Shown: positions 24,522-33,759 of the stretch, one piece after another
How the letters are laid out: every line of letters starts with the position of its first letter
How positions within the stretch are numbered: position 1 is the first letter of the stretch
Assembly: GCA_965213935.1 (NCBI GenBank)
Contig: CBDCAO010000012.1
Coordinates: 2,666,001-2,730,000 of the forward strand
Source: Bin52 sp965213935
GTDB lineage: Bacteria; Pseudomonadota; Alphaproteobacteria; Thalassobaculales; Thalassobaculaceae
DNA: 64,000 bases
Direction: 5' to 3'
Notes under the pieces: generated by a model
What the model saw: the letters and a program-made list of their open reading frames with translations, nothing else
Databases searched by the model: none
Told to the model about the DNA's origin: nothing
Program-made: the position numbers and the translations under genes

Positions 24522-25652
24522 ATGGAGCGGCGCTCCGGGTTCTGGCGCCTGTCGGCGGTCTACGCCACCTACTTCCTCGCCATCGGCATCCTGCTGCCGT
24601 TCTGGCCGCTCTGGCTCGACGCTCGCGGCCTCAACCCGGCCGAGATCGGCCTGGTCCTTGCCGCGGCCTTCTGGATCAAGGTCGCCGCCGAACCGGTGAT
24701 GGCGCGTCTCGTCGACCGGACCGGCCGCACCCGCCTTCCCACCGCCCTGCTCGGCATCCTTGCCGCGGCCGGCTACCTCGCGCTCACCGGAGTGCACGGG
24801 TTCTGGCCGATCCTCGTGGTCAGTGCCGCCATCGCCGCCTGCATGCACCCGATTCTCCCGGTCATGGAGAGTGTTGCCCTGTCGCACGCCGCCCGGTCCG
24901 GCTACGACTACGGCCGCATGCGCCTTTGGGGCTCGGTCAGCTTCATCTGCGCGACCATGGGGGTGGGCTGGATTCTCGGGATCTGGCAAGCGGAGTCCGT
25001 GGTCTGGCTGATGGCGGTTGCAAGCGGGCTGGTGGCACTCGGCTGCTGGTGTGCACCGGAACGGGTCCTCTCAGCCGGGATCGCGCGGCCGGGTCGCCGC
25101 GAGTGGGTGCGGCTCGCCCGCCGGCTCGCGGTTCTGGTTCTGGTGGCGGGACTGATCCAGGCCAGTCACACCGTGCTCTACGGCTTTGCCTCGCTGCACT
25201 GGCGCTCGATCGGCATCAGCGAATTCACCATCGGCCTGTTCTGGACCGCCGGCGTGCTTGCCGAGATCGTCCTGTTCGCGGTCATGGGCAGGTTGAGGCT
25301 GGGTGCGCACCACCTGCTGGCGCTGGCCGCACTCGCCGGTGTGATTCGCTGGCCGCTGCTGGCGCTCGCGGACACGGTCGCCGTCATTCTCGCAGCCCAG
25401 CTGCTGCACGCCGCCACCTTCGCCGCGGCCCATCTCGGCGCCATGATCTTCCTGACCCGGGTGGTCCCGCCCGAGCGCGCGGCAACCGGTCAGGCGCTGT
25501 ACTACGCGCTGGTCGGCGGGGTCATCGGGGGCTGCATGATGCCGGTCGCGGGCATGTTGTTCGACCGGTTCGGCGCCGACGCGTTCTGGGTGATGGCGGT
25601 CCTGTGCGTCGCCGCCCTTCCCGCCTCAGCTCTGCTGCGACAACGCGACTGA
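24522..25652 (+). CDS. MFS transporter, HcaT/phenylpropionate-permease-like
   Basis: 376 residues with about 12 hydrophobic segments, beginning LSAVYATYFLAIGILLPFWP and with the loop 2-3 pattern AEPVMARLVDRTGRTRLPT. It resembles the shorter MFS_1-like group that includes the 3-phenylpropionate transporter. Motifs such as YDYGRMRLWGSVSFI near 127-141 and PERAATGQALYYALVGG near 315-331 are typical of that group. It starts nine bases after the FzlA-like gene. The substrate is unknown; presence next to ring-cleavage-type genes is suggestive only. Confidence 0.85.
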   Translation: MERRSGFWRLSAVYATYFLAIGILLPFWPLWLDARGLNPAEIGLVLAAAFWIKVAAEPVMARLVDRTGRTRLPTALLGILAAAGYLALTGVHGFWPILVVSAAIAACMHPILPVMESVALSHAARSGYDYGRMRLWGSVSFICATMGVGWILGIWQAESVVWLMAVASGLVALGCWCAPERVLSAGIARPGRREWVRLARRLAVLVLVAGLIQASHTVLYGFASLHWRSIGISEFTIGLFWTAGVLAEIVLFAVMGRLRLGAHHLLALAALAGVIRWPLLALADTVAVILAAQLLHAATFAAAHLGAMIFLTRVVPPERAATGQALYYALVGGVIGGCMMPVAGMLFDRFGADAFWVMAVLCVAALPASALLRQRD

Positions 25653-25721
25653 CCGCACGGGTTGCCCGGACGGACCCGTTCGCGTGACACTCGCACCGAA
25701 GGGGACAGGAGGAGCGGGAAC

Positions 25722-26447
25722 ATGCGGCTTGATGGACGGATCGCTGTGGTCACCGGCGCAGCCGGCGGGATCGGAGCGGCGATTGCAACCCGGTTCATGG
25801 CCGAGGGGGCCACGGTCGTGCCGAGCGACCTCGACACGTCGTCGCTGGGGGACGACGCGATCGGGGCCGATGTCGGTGACCCCGGGGCCGCGCGCCGGCT
25901 GGTCGAGGAAGCGGTTCGCCGGCACGGGCGACTCGACATCGCGGTCAATGCCGCCGGCATTGCTGCCTCCACCAGTTTCCTCGACGTGACCGCGGAGGAG
26001 TTTGACCACGTTCTCCGGGTCAACCTGCACGGAACGCTGTGGATTTCCCAGGCGGCGGCACGGGTCATGGCCACGCAACGATACGGACGCATCGTCAACG
26101 TGGCCTCGATCTCGGGTGAGCGGGCGGGTGTGGGCCGCACTTCCTACGGCACCTCGAAGGCCGGTGTGATCCATCTGACCCGGCACGCGGCGCACGAACT
26201 GGCACCACTGGGGATCACCGTCAATGCGCTGGCGCCAGGGCCGGTCGAGACCGAGCTCACGCGCATCCACCACACCGAGGCCACCCGGTCGAACTACTGC
26301 CGGATGATCCCGGCGGGCCGCTACGGCACGCCGGAGGAAATGGCCGACGCCGCCACATTCCTGGCCGGGGAGGAGGCGCGATACGTCACCGGCCACATCC
26401 TGTTCGTCGACGGGGGCTACATTGCGGCAGGCGTTCGCGAGGACTGA
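25722..26447 (+). CDS. SDR-family oxidoreductase
   Basis: 241 residues starting MRLDGRIAVVTGAAGGIGAA, with GGAGGAG upstream. Motifs: TGAAGGIG cofactor loop near 10-17, NAAGI near 79, SIS near 128, Tyr-x3-Lys in RTSYGTSKAGVIHL near 140-153, and C-terminal GRYGTPEEMADAATFL and FVDGGYIA. Complete classical SDR, probably tetrameric. It lies between an MFS transporter and dusA with modest gaps; the substrate is unknown. Confidence 0.88.
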   Translation: MRLDGRIAVVTGAAGGIGAAIATRFMAEGATVVPSDLDTSSLGDDAIGADVGDPGAARRLVEEAVRRHGRLDIAVNAAGIAASTSFLDVTAEEFDHVLRVNLHGTLWISQAAARVMATQRYGRIVNVASISGERAGVGRTSYGTSKAGVIHLTRHAAHELAPLGITVNALAPGPVETELTRIHHTEATRSNYCRMIPAGRYGTPEEMADAATFLAGEEARYVTGHILFVDGGYIAAGVRED

Positions 26448-26503
26448 CCGGGTCGCGCGGCTGCCCCTTCAATCCGACGACGGTTTCGCCTAGGTTGCGC
26501 GCC

Positions 26504-27499
26504 ATGATCGATCTCGCCTCGCCCTACCGGTTCTGCGTCGCGCCGATGATGGACTGGACGGATCGGCACGACCGGTATTTCCTGCGACGGATCTCGCGGT
26601 CGGCGCGGCTCTACACCCAGATGATCACCGCCGGCGCCATCCTGCACGGCGACCGGCGCCGGCTGCTCGACTTCGACGCGTCGGAACATCCGCTGGCGGT
26701 GCAGGTCGGGGGATCGGATGCGCGGGCGCTGGCGGATTGCGCGCGCATCGCCGAGGACTGGGGGTACGACGAAATCAACCTGAATGTCGGGTGTCCGAGC
26801 GACCGGGTCCAGTCCGGGACCTTCGGCGCCTGCCTGATGCGCGATCCGCCCCGGGTTGCCGACTGCATCGACGCCATGCGGCGCGCGGTCGCCGTCCCGG
26901 TTACCGTCAAGTGCCGGATCGGCATCGACGACCAGCAGGCGGACGAGATACTGCCGGGGTTCATCGACACCGTCGCCGCCGCAGGCTGCGCGGTCTTCAT
27001 CATCCATGCCCGCAAGGCGTGGCTTTCGGGACTGTCCCCGGCGGAGAACCGGACTGTTCCCCCACTCGACTACCCACTGGTGCACGCGATGAAGCGGCGC
27101 CGGCCGGACCTCGTGATCGTGCTCAACGGCGGGCTTGCCACGCTCGGGGACGCGGCCGGACACCTCGGGCTGGTCGACGGGGTGATGATGGGCCGCGCGG
27201 CATACCGCACGCCGTGGGTCCTGGCCGATGTCGACCGCCTGTTCTTCCATCCCTCGGCACCGGTTCCCGACCGCTGGGAGGTGGCGGACGCGATGAGCCG
27301 GTACGCCGAGCGGCGAATGGCGGAGGGCACCCCGCTGAAGGCCATCGCCCGACACCTGACCGGGCTGTTCCAGGGCCTGCCGGGCGCGCGGTCGTGGCGG
27401 CGGGCCCTCAGCGAGGAGGTCCGCGGCCCCGACGTCACCGCGGACCTGATCAGGCAGGCGGCGCTGATGGTGAACCGCCGCGTCGAGCCCGTATCATGA
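26504..27499 (+). CDS. dusA: tRNA-dihydrouridine synthase
   Basis: 331 residues starting MIDLASPYRFCVAPMMDWTDRH. Conserved blocks are APMMDWTDRHDRYFLR near 14-29, TQMITAGAILHGDRRRLLDF near 41-60, EINLNVGCPSDRVQSGTFGACLM near 91-113 with the catalytic Cys, FIIHARKAWLSGLSPAENR near 165-183, and GVMMGRAAYRTPW near 227. This set matches the DusA branch, which reduces U20/U20a in tRNA using FMN and NADPH. It overlaps yciB by four bases. Confidence 0.94.
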   Translation: MIDLASPYRFCVAPMMDWTDRHDRYFLRRISRSARLYTQMITAGAILHGDRRRLLDFDASEHPLAVQVGGSDARALADCARIAEDWGYDEINLNVGCPSDRVQSGTFGACLMRDPPRVADCIDAMRRAVAVPVTVKCRIGIDDQQADEILPGFIDTVAAAGCAVFIIHARKAWLSGLSPAENRTVPPLDYPLVHAMKRRRPDLVIVLNGGLATLGDAAGHLGLVDGVMMGRAAYRTPWVLADVDRLFFHPSAPVPDRWEVADAMSRYAERRMAEGTPLKAIARHLTGLFQGLPGARSWRRALSEEVRGPDVTADLIRQAALMVNRRVEPVS

Positions 27500-28065
27500 C
27501 GACACGCGCGCCACCCTCACAGGGCATGCGGACCGCGATCGACCTCGGGCCGCTGGCGGTGTTCTTCGTGACCAACTGGCTGCATGGCATCATGACCGCA
27601 ACGGCAGCCCTCATGGTCGCGACGGTGGTCGCGATCGCGGCCTCCTACAGTCTCGAGCGCAGGGTTCCGCCGATGCCGGCGGTCACCTGTGCCTTCGTGC
27701 TGGTGTTCGGCGGGCTGACCCTGCTGTTCGACGACGAACTGTTCATCAAGATCAAGCCCACCCTGGTCAATTCCCTGTTCGCACTGGCCCTGTTCGTCGG
27801 ACTTCTGCTGCGCCTGAACCTGCCGCGCATCCTGCTCGGCCATGTGCTCATGCTCAGCGATCGCGGCTGGTACCTGGTCACCTGGATCTGGATCTCGGTA
27901 TTCGTCGTCCTCGCGATTCTGAACGAGATCGTCTGGCGGCTGTTCGATACCGATACCTGGGTGAGCTACAAGGTGTTCAGCGCACCGGTTGTCGCCGTGG
28001 TCTTCGCCGTCGCACTGTTCCTGGTCGCGCGCCACCATTCCACCGCGGATGATACCGGGGGCTGA
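27496..28065 (+). CDS. yciB: Inner-membrane intracellular septation protein YciB/IspZ
   Basis: 189 residues with about five hydrophobic helices. The family stretch LGPLAVFFVTNWLHGIM near 17-33, LIFDD-like TLLFDDELFIKIKPTLVNSLFAL near 75-97, and the tail TDTWVSYKVF are diagnostic. The protein acts in envelope maintenance or division; its exact role is unsettled in the literature. The ATG overlaps the dusA stop, giving coupling. It is unrelated to the following isocitrate-lyase-family gene. Confidence 0.9.
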   Translation: MTTRAPPSQGMRTAIDLGPLAVFFVTNWLHGIMTATAALMVATVVAIAASYSLERRVPPMPAVTCAFVLVFGGLTLLFDDELFIKIKPTLVNSLFALALFVGLLLRLNLPRILLGHVLMLSDRGWYLVTWIWISVFVVLAILNEIVWRLFDTDTWVSYKVFSAPVVAVVFAVALFLVARHHSTADDTGG

Positions 28066-28115
28066 CCACCACCCCTCGCCCGGACAGACCCGCATCACCT
28101 GCAGGGAGCTTCACC

Positions 28116-28976
28116 ATGGCCGGCATCGGCAGCCTGTTTCGTCCCGGACACCTGGTGACGGCACCGGGGATCTTCGACGGCATCTCGGCCCGCCTCGCCG
28201 ACCGGGCCGGGTTCGACCTGCTGTACATGACCGGCTACGGAACCGTCGCCTCGTATCTCGGCCTGCCCGATGCCGGGCTGGCCAGCTACACCGACATGGT
28301 CGGCCGGGTCCGCATGATGGCCTCGATCCTGTCGACCCCGTTCATCGCCGACGCCGATACCGGCTACGGCGGCCTGCTCAATGTCGAGCACACGGTACGC
28401 GGCTACGAGGCCGCGGGAGCCGCGGGGATCCAGATCGAGGACCAGGAGTTCCCGAAGAAGTGCGGCCACACCCCGGGGCGGCGGGTCATCCCCGCCGCGG
28501 ACATGGCGCGCAAGATCCGGGTCGCGGCCGAAACGCGCGCAAGCCGCGACTTCGCGATCGTTGCCCGGACCGACGCGCGCACCAGCCTCGGCCTCGACGA
28601 GGCGCTGCGCCGGGCCCAGTGCTACCTCGAGGCCGGCGCCGACATCCTGTTCGTCGAGTCACCCGAGAGCGAAGAGGAGATGCGCTCCATCTGTTCCCGG
28701 TTCGACGTGCCGATGCTGGTCAATGTGGTCGAGGGCGGCCGCACACCGGTGCTGCGCGCCAGCGACTACGCCGAAATCGGCTACCAGCTCGCCATCTTTC
28801 CCGGCACCGGGTTCATGGCAACCGCCCACGCGCTGAATTCGGTCTACGCCACGCTGAAGCGGACCGGGGCCTCGGTGGAGGCGGAGGTACCGCTGGAGGA
28901 CTTCATGACCCTGTCCCGCGCGCTGGGTTTCGAGGAGGTGTGGGCGTTCGAGCGGCGGCACGCCGAGGGCGATTGA
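28116..28976 (+). CDS. Isocitrate lyase/PEP mutase superfamily enzyme
   Basis: 286 residues starting MAGIGSLFRPGHLVTAPGIFDG. It has ADADTGYGG near 78 (metal-binding Asp pair), IQIEDQEFPKKCGHTPGR near 108-125 with the catalytic KKCGH motif, and IVARTDARTSLGLDEA near 151-166. KKCGH is typical of 2-methylisocitrate lyase, oxaloacetate decarboxylase and dimethylmalate lyase-like enzymes, so C-C lyase or decarboxylase activity on a 2-oxo or hydroxy acid is likely. It is followed after 14 bases by a hotdog-fold protein, which suggests a shared pathway through an acyl-CoA. Confidence 0.88.
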   Translation: MAGIGSLFRPGHLVTAPGIFDGISARLADRAGFDLLYMTGYGTVASYLGLPDAGLASYTDMVGRVRMMASILSTPFIADADTGYGGLLNVEHTVRGYEAAGAAGIQIEDQEFPKKCGHTPGRRVIPAADMARKIRVAAETRASRDFAIVARTDARTSLGLDEALRRAQCYLEAGADILFVESPESEEEMRSICSRFDVPMLVNVVEGGRTPVLRASDYAEIGYQLAIFPGTGFMATAHALNSVYATLKRTGASVEAEVPLEDFMTLSRALGFEEVWAFERRHAEGD

Positions 28977-28990
28977 GGAGGAGACGGACA

Positions 28991-29803
28991 GTGAGCGGAT
29001 ATTCGCAGACCTTCCTGGGCGACATCTGGCCGTGGGAGGTCGACTCGACGGAACACTTCACCGTGTCCCGGTACTACCAGAAGTTCCAGTCCGCCTCGTG
29101 GCGCTACCTGCACCAGCACGGTGTCGATCCCGCCGGTGCCCGGACCACCGCGGCACTGACGCTGTACAAGTCGGAGCTCAGGGTCCGCGACGTGTTCCGG
29201 GTCGAGACCGGCCTGGTGGAGGCCGGCACGCGGCCGGTGCTCGGGCATCGGGTCGTGAATGTCGACAACGGCGCCGTGTGCACCGAGATGCTGCAGTATC
29301 TCGAAGGCGTCACGCTCGACGGTCCCGCCCTCTCCTGGGACGGCGGGACCTGGGAGTCCCGGCCCGCGCCCGGCCCCGACACCCGCTGGATGCGCTCGGC
29401 GATGACAGTGGTGAGGATGGACGAGGCCGACTGGACCGGCGTGATGTCGTTCGAGTGCCTGATCCAGAACTTCTCCTCGGCCAATACCCAGGTCATGGCC
29501 ACCTTCGGCCTCACTCCGGAGTACCTCACCCGTGAACGCATCGGGCTGTCGACCTTCGAATTCCAGCTCGAAGTGGGTACGCTTGCGCGCCCGGGCGACC
29601 TGATCGACATCGATTCCTGCCTCGCCCACCTTGGCGGTTCCTCGATGCGTTTCTGTCACCGCATGACCAATGCGCGGACCGGCGAACGTATTGCCGATCT
29701 CAGCCAGTTCGGTGTCCATCTCGACCTCGACGCCCGCCGGCCCTCGCGCATCCCCGACCATCTGCGCGAACGCGCCCGCGAACTGCTCGCGGGCCCGGAC
29801 TGA
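28991..29803 (+). CDS. Double-hotdog thioesterase/dehydratase-like protein
   Basis: 270 residues from a GTG with GAGGAGGAG upstream. Two hotdog-like halves are visible: residues about 15-125 (ASWRYLHQHGVDPAGARTT, YLEGV) and about 165-255 (FQLEVGTLARPGDLIDIDSCLAHLGGSSMRFCHRM with hotdog core pattern). It resembles acyl-CoA thioesterase or acyl-ACP thioesterase-like proteins; an Asp/Glu plus His pair is not assigned with confidence. It probably hydrolyses or processes a CoA ester in the pathway of the upstream lyase. Confidence 0.65.
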   Translation: MSGYSQTFLGDIWPWEVDSTEHFTVSRYYQKFQSASWRYLHQHGVDPAGARTTAALTLYKSELRVRDVFRVETGLVEAGTRPVLGHRVVNVDNGAVCTEMLQYLEGVTLDGPALSWDGGTWESRPAPGPDTRWMRSAMTVVRMDEADWTGVMSFECLIQNFSSANTQVMATFGLTPEYLTRERIGLSTFEFQLEVGTLARPGDLIDIDSCLAHLGGSSMRFCHRMTNARTGERIADLSQFGVHLDLDARRPSRIPDHLRERARELLAGPD

Positions 29804-29875
29804 CGCCCCGGCACACTTGCGCCACTGTCGCGACAACACGCGTCCGCGCAAAAGCGACCGCCGGGCATCCCCAGG

Positions 29876-30559
29876 GTGATCCGGTTGTTGCCGTTCAGAG
29901 CGGCCGGCTACGACAGGCGGACAGTTTTGCAGGACATCCTCCGGCTGCTCTCCGGGCAACCCGGCCTCCGGCGTTGGCACCGTGCGGGCCATGACCAGGG
30001 CGGCTGGACCGCTTTCGCGCTCGCCGCGCTGCATCCGGGTTCGGTGCCGAGCCTCACCGTCATTGATGTGGTGATCCCCGGTGACGGCGAGGAGTTTTCG
30101 CAGTCTGGGCGGTGCTGGTATCATGCCGTCCACCGTACGCCGAATCTGCCCGAGGCGCTCGTCGGCGGGCGGGAGCGCGCCTGTCTCGGCCGTTTCTGCC
30201 GGGTCCATGCCGCGCGTCCGGACGCCATTGACGCCAAGGCCATGGAACACGATTTTCGCACCTGCACCGACCCCGAGACGCTTCGCGCGGGCTTCGCCTT
30301 CTACCGCAACCTGCCTCGGGACGCGGCCGACAAGCAGGCGCTGCTTTCCGGCGGGTTCCGGACGTCCGTTCCGGTGCGCGCCATCGGCGGCAGACGGACG
30401 GACGCTTTCGGACGGGCCGGCAAGATCGAGGCGTCGATGCGTCGCGTGGCGACCGATGTCCGGGAGCTGATCGCGGAGGAGAGCGGCCATTTCGTTCCGG
30501 AGGAGGGCCCGGCACTCACCGCCCGCGCCATTCCCGAGCATGTCGAGCGGTGCGCATGA
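29876..30559 (+). pseudogene. Alpha/beta hydrolase (epoxide-hydrolase-like), 5'-truncated
   Basis: Sequence similarity starts abruptly at RAAGYDRRTVLQDILRL near the first GTG, which in full-length relatives lies about 70-90 residues into the protein, so the N-terminal strands and oxyanion HG motif are missing. GHDQGGW near residue 43 is the nucleophile elbow of epoxide-hydrolase/haloalkane-dehalogenase relatives, with Asp as nucleophile. A His is in EESGHFVPEEGP near 202. The stop overlaps the ChaC start in an ATGA. It has no good start and is probably a remnant, although the open frame is long. Confidence 0.6.
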
Positions 30560-31164
30560 ACGGGCAGGCAGACGGCGCCTGGGTGTTCGGCTACGGCTCG
30601 CTCATATGGCGGCCGGACATCCCGTTCCTCGAATCGCGGGTTGCGCGGGTGCGCGGCTGGAAGCGTCGTTTCTGGCAGGGCTCGCACGACCATCGCGGTG
30701 TTCCGCACGCGCCCGGCCGGGTGGCGACGCTCGTCCCGGACGCGGACGCATCCTGCGAAGGCGTGGCCTATTTTGTCGACGGGCTTCAGTTGCAGAAGAC
30801 CTGGGCCGACCTGGACCACCGCGAGAAGAACGGCTACCGGCGCGAGGCTGTTGGACTCGAGTTCCGCGACGGCACGGCGGCCGACGGCGTGCTCTATGTC
30901 GCGCCGGTCGGAAACATCGCCTATCTGGGCCCGGCGCCGCTGCCCGAGATGGCCGCGCTCATTGCCCGCTCGGCAGGTCCGAGCGGCACCAACATCGACT
31001 ATCTGCGAAGACTCGCGGGAGAATTGCGGCGCCTGGAGATCGACGATCCGCATGTGTTCGTGCTGGAGCGCTGCGTCGAGGTCCTGGTCCGCGGGGACGA
31101 GCCCTCGTCGGCAGTCCGACCCGCCTCGGAGGGCGACGGCGTTGAACCGCAACGCGAACCGTAG
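30556..31164 (+). CDS. ChaC-like gamma-glutamylcyclotransferase
   Basis: 202 residues starting MNGQADGAWVFGYGSLIWRPD. The substrate-binding GYGSLIWRP at 13-21 is the ChaC signature, followed by RRFWQGSHDHRGVPHAPGR near 39-57 and YFVDGLQLQKTWADLDHREKNGYRRE near 77-102, containing the conserved catalytic Glu region. It cleaves glutathione-derived gamma-glutamyl dipeptide to 5-oxoproline. An alternative GTG start lies two codons upstream. It overlaps the truncated hydrolase stop by ATGA and lies in a neighbourhood with several GST genes, which fits thiol metabolism. Confidence 0.9.
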   Translation: MNGQADGAWVFGYGSLIWRPDIPFLESRVARVRGWKRRFWQGSHDHRGVPHAPGRVATLVPDADASCEGVAYFVDGLQLQKTWADLDHREKNGYRREAVGLEFRDGTAADGVLYVAPVGNIAYLGPAPLPEMAALIARSAGPSGTNIDYLRRLAGELRRLEIDDPHVFVLERCVEVLVRGDEPSSAVRPASEGDGVEPQREP

Positions 31165-31182
31165 CAAGACGGGAGGCAACCC

Positions 31183-32061
31183 ATGTGCGACGAGAGAACG
31201 ATCCGCGACGCGGAGGACCGGTTGCGCCGTCCGGGAGGACTGAGCCGGCGCGAACTCGGGGCGCTTTCGGCCGGTGCGGGAGCTGCCATGCTCCTGCCGG
31301 GAGCCGCAGCCGCGCTTGAGGTGACAGCCGGGAACGTCGAGGTGCCGACGCCCGACGGCACGGCGGACTGCCATTTCGTGCATCCGTCGAGCGGCGCCCA
31401 TCCGGGTGTGCTGATCTGGCCCGATGCGCTCGGACTGAGGCCCGCCTTCGAGCAGATGGCGCGACGGCTGGCCGAATCAGGCTTTGCGGTGCTCGTCGTC
31501 AATCCCTACTACCGCACCGAGCCGGCGCCGGTCGTACCGGAGGGCGCCTCGTTCCGGGACGAGGCGGTGCGCAACACGATCTTTCCCCTGATGCGCTCCC
31601 TGACTCCCGAGAGGACGGTGATGGACGCGGCGGCCTTCGTCGGCTTCCTCGACAGCCGGGACGCGGTCGCGCGCGACCGCAAGATGGGGACAACGGGATA
31701 TTGCATGGGTGGATCCATGACCATGCGGACCGCGGCGGCGTTCCCTGACAGGATCGGCGCCGGCGCCTCGTTCCACGGCGGCCGGCTCGTGACCGACAAG
31801 CCCGACAGCCCCCACCGGCTCGTTGAAAAGATGCGCGCGCACTATCTGTTCGCGATCGCGGAGAACGACGACGCGAAGGACCCCGGCGCCAAGACCGCGC
31901 TGCGGGCGGCATTCGAAGCGGCGGGACTGCCGGCGGAGATCGAGGTCTATGCCGGCACGCTGCACGGCTGGTGCCCGCCCGATTCCACCGTGTACAACGA
32001 AGTGCAGGCGGAACGGGCCTGGAGCCGGATGCTGTCGCTGTTCCAGACCGCGCTCGCCTGA
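31183..32061 (+). CDS. Dienelactone-hydrolase-family protein with Tat-like signal
   Basis: 292 residues. The N-terminus has GLSRRELGALSAGAGAAMLLPGAAAALE (twin Arg at about 23-24), a Tat signal, so the enzyme is probably periplasmic. The alpha/beta hydrolase core has TTGYCMGGSMTM near 172 with a Cys nucleophile, the Asp region AIAENDDAKD near 224, and the His in AGTLHGWCPPDS near 257. Dienelactone hydrolases use Cys-Asp-His for lactone hydrolysis in aromatic degradation. A GGAGG site precedes the ATG. The true substrate is unknown. Confidence 0.88.
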   Translation: MCDERTIRDAEDRLRRPGGLSRRELGALSAGAGAAMLLPGAAAALEVTAGNVEVPTPDGTADCHFVHPSSGAHPGVLIWPDALGLRPAFEQMARRLAESGFAVLVVNPYYRTEPAPVVPEGASFRDEAVRNTIFPLMRSLTPERTVMDAAAFVGFLDSRDAVARDRKMGTTGYCMGGSMTMRTAAAFPDRIGAGASFHGGRLVTDKPDSPHRLVEKMRAHYLFAIAENDDAKDPGAKTALRAAFEAAGLPAEIEVYAGTLHGWCPPDSTVYNEVQAERAWSRMLSLFQTALA

Positions 32062-32256
32062 AACGGCGGGGCTCGGCGGAACGGGAACTCCTGACGGCGG
32101 GTCCCGCGATGAGCGTGGCGAGCCTGCACAGCGCTGCCAGGCACCCGCGGTGAACAGCGCGCCGGTGCCGAACCTGCCAATCGGCTGGAGGGGCCAGCGG
32201 CTTTCATGGCAGAGTGCCGGCGGTCCCGGAAACCCGAGCCGAAGGGAGCGTCGGCC

Positions 32257-33048
32257 ATGGCGGTGCTCAGGATTTTTTCCTACCTCCCCAATCCGCGCGT
32301 CTGGAAGGCGACGATCGCCGCGCGTCTGCTCGGCGTCGAGGTCGAGGTCGTGGGCGACCGCCCGAATGCCCTTCCAGGCTGGCTCTGGGACTTCGACGCG
32401 AGGCCGCTCGAAGAGGCCGAGAAGACGCCCGACAACCCGCATGCGCGCGCGAGCAAACGCGGCTTCGACGCTGCCAGGCTCTACAAGACCGACGCTTTCC
32501 TCGCCGCCCATCCGTTCGGCACGGTGCCGGCGGCCTTCGACCCGGAGGGCGCGACCGGTGTGTTCGAATCGAACAGCATCTTGCGCGCCGTTGCGCGTGC
32601 GGCAAACGGGCTTTACGGCGACGGGCCTTACGAGGCCGCGCGGATCGACAGCTTCCTCGATGCAGGGCTCGTCTTCGCGCGCGAGGCTCAGGCCTATCTG
32701 CTGGCGCTTGTGCCCCGCAAGGCTTCGCGGGAACTCTCGGACCGCATGAGCGAGGCCTACGCCTTCTACCTGGACGGCATCGACAATGCCGCGAAGCTCG
32801 GCGGAGAAGGCCTGGCGGGCCCGTTCTCGATCGCCGACATTGCCTTCATCTGCGACTTCGCACAATTCCGCCGTGAGCAGCGCATGGTGGACCGGCTGGC
32901 GGATTGCGGCCTCGAGCCCATTTACCGACCCGGTGACCACCCCCATGCGCACGCCCATTTCGACCGCCTGCGCCGCCTGCCCGCCTTCGCCGCCGACCTG
33001 GGCGGCTATGTGCTCGAAACCCGGTCCGAAGAGAGGAAAAACGCATGA
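32257..33048 (+). CDS. Glutathione-S-transferase-family protein
   Basis: 263 residues starting MAVLRIFSYLPNPRVWKATIAARLLG, a thioredoxin-like N-terminal domain with a GST substrate-binding turn near FGTVPAAFDPEGATGVFESNSILRAV (about 82-107, with the ES-N/S glutathione pattern). The helical C-terminal domain (about 125-250) includes GPFSIADIAFICDFAQF. This matches eEF1B-gamma/GST-like relatives. The catalytic residue is unclear, so it may not conjugate glutathione. It overlaps the following SDR by four bases. Confidence 0.78.
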   Translation: MAVLRIFSYLPNPRVWKATIAARLLGVEVEVVGDRPNALPGWLWDFDARPLEEAEKTPDNPHARASKRGFDAARLYKTDAFLAAHPFGTVPAAFDPEGATGVFESNSILRAVARAANGLYGDGPYEAARIDSFLDAGLVFAREAQAYLLALVPRKASRELSDRMSEAYAFYLDGIDNAAKLGGEGLAGPFSIADIAFICDFAQFRREQRMVDRLADCGLEPIYRPGDHPHAHAHFDRLRRLPAFAADLGGYVLETRSEERKNA

Positions 33049-33755
33049 GCCAGTCGGTTGCACTCGTCACCGGCGTCGGCCCCGACAGGGGCACGGGTGC
33101 CGAAATCGCCAGGAGATTTGCCGACGGCGGCTACCGGACCGCGATGCTCGCCCGCGACGCCGGGCGACTGGCTGCGCTGGAGGCCGATATCGAGAACGCC
33201 ACCGCCTTTCCATGCGATGTCGGCGATCTCGACGCGCTCAAGGCGACCGTCGCAGCCGTGCGCGAGCAATTGGGCCCACCGACGGTCGTCGTGCACAACG
33301 CGCTCAGGAGCACGCGCGGGCCGTTTCTGGAGCAGGACCCGGAGGACCTCGAGCGCAATTTCCGCGTGAATGCGACGGCGCTGCTGCATCTCGCCCGCGA
33401 GACGATTCCGGGCATGCTGGAGGCGGGCGGCGGTGCGCTGCTCGTCACCGGCAACACCTCGGCCACGCGCGGCAAGGCCCATTGGGGCTTCTTCGCTTCC
33501 ACCAAGGCGGCGCAGCGTATCCTGGCTGAGTCCATCGCGCGGGAGTTCGGTCCGCAGGGCATCCATGTCGCCTATTTCATCATCGACGCCGCCATCGACA
33601 CGCCGCGCACGCGGCCCATCCTCGCGCCGGATGCGCCTGACGACTTCTTCGCCAGGCCCGTCGCCATCGCCGAGGAAATGTATCGCGTCGCCCACCAGGA
33701 CCGCTCGACCTGGTCCTTCACCGTCGAACTGCGCCCCTTCGGCGAGACCTGGTAA
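33045..33755 (+). CDS. SDR-family protein with Phe at the catalytic Tyr position
   Basis: 236 residues. Cofactor loop TGVGPDRGTGAEIARRFAD near 9-27 and the block NTSATRGKAHWGFFASTKAAQRIL near 138-161, where the catalytic Tyr-x3-Lys is Phe-Phe-Ala-Ser-Thr-Lys, so Tyr is replaced. The protein may therefore be a weak or non-classical SDR. It overlaps the GST gene by four bases, suggesting a shared pathway. The same feature is more extreme in the next SDR (34723-35508). Confidence 0.8.
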   Translation: MSQSVALVTGVGPDRGTGAEIARRFADGGYRTAMLARDAGRLAALEADIENATAFPCDVGDLDALKATVAAVREQLGPPTVVVHNALRSTRGPFLEQDPEDLERNFRVNATALLHLARETIPGMLEAGGGALLVTGNTSATRGKAHWGFFASTKAAQRILAESIAREFGPQGIHVAYFIIDAAIDTPRTRPILAPDAPDDFFARPVAIAEEMYRVAHQDRSTWSFTVELRPFGETW

Positions 33756-33759
33756 GCCG

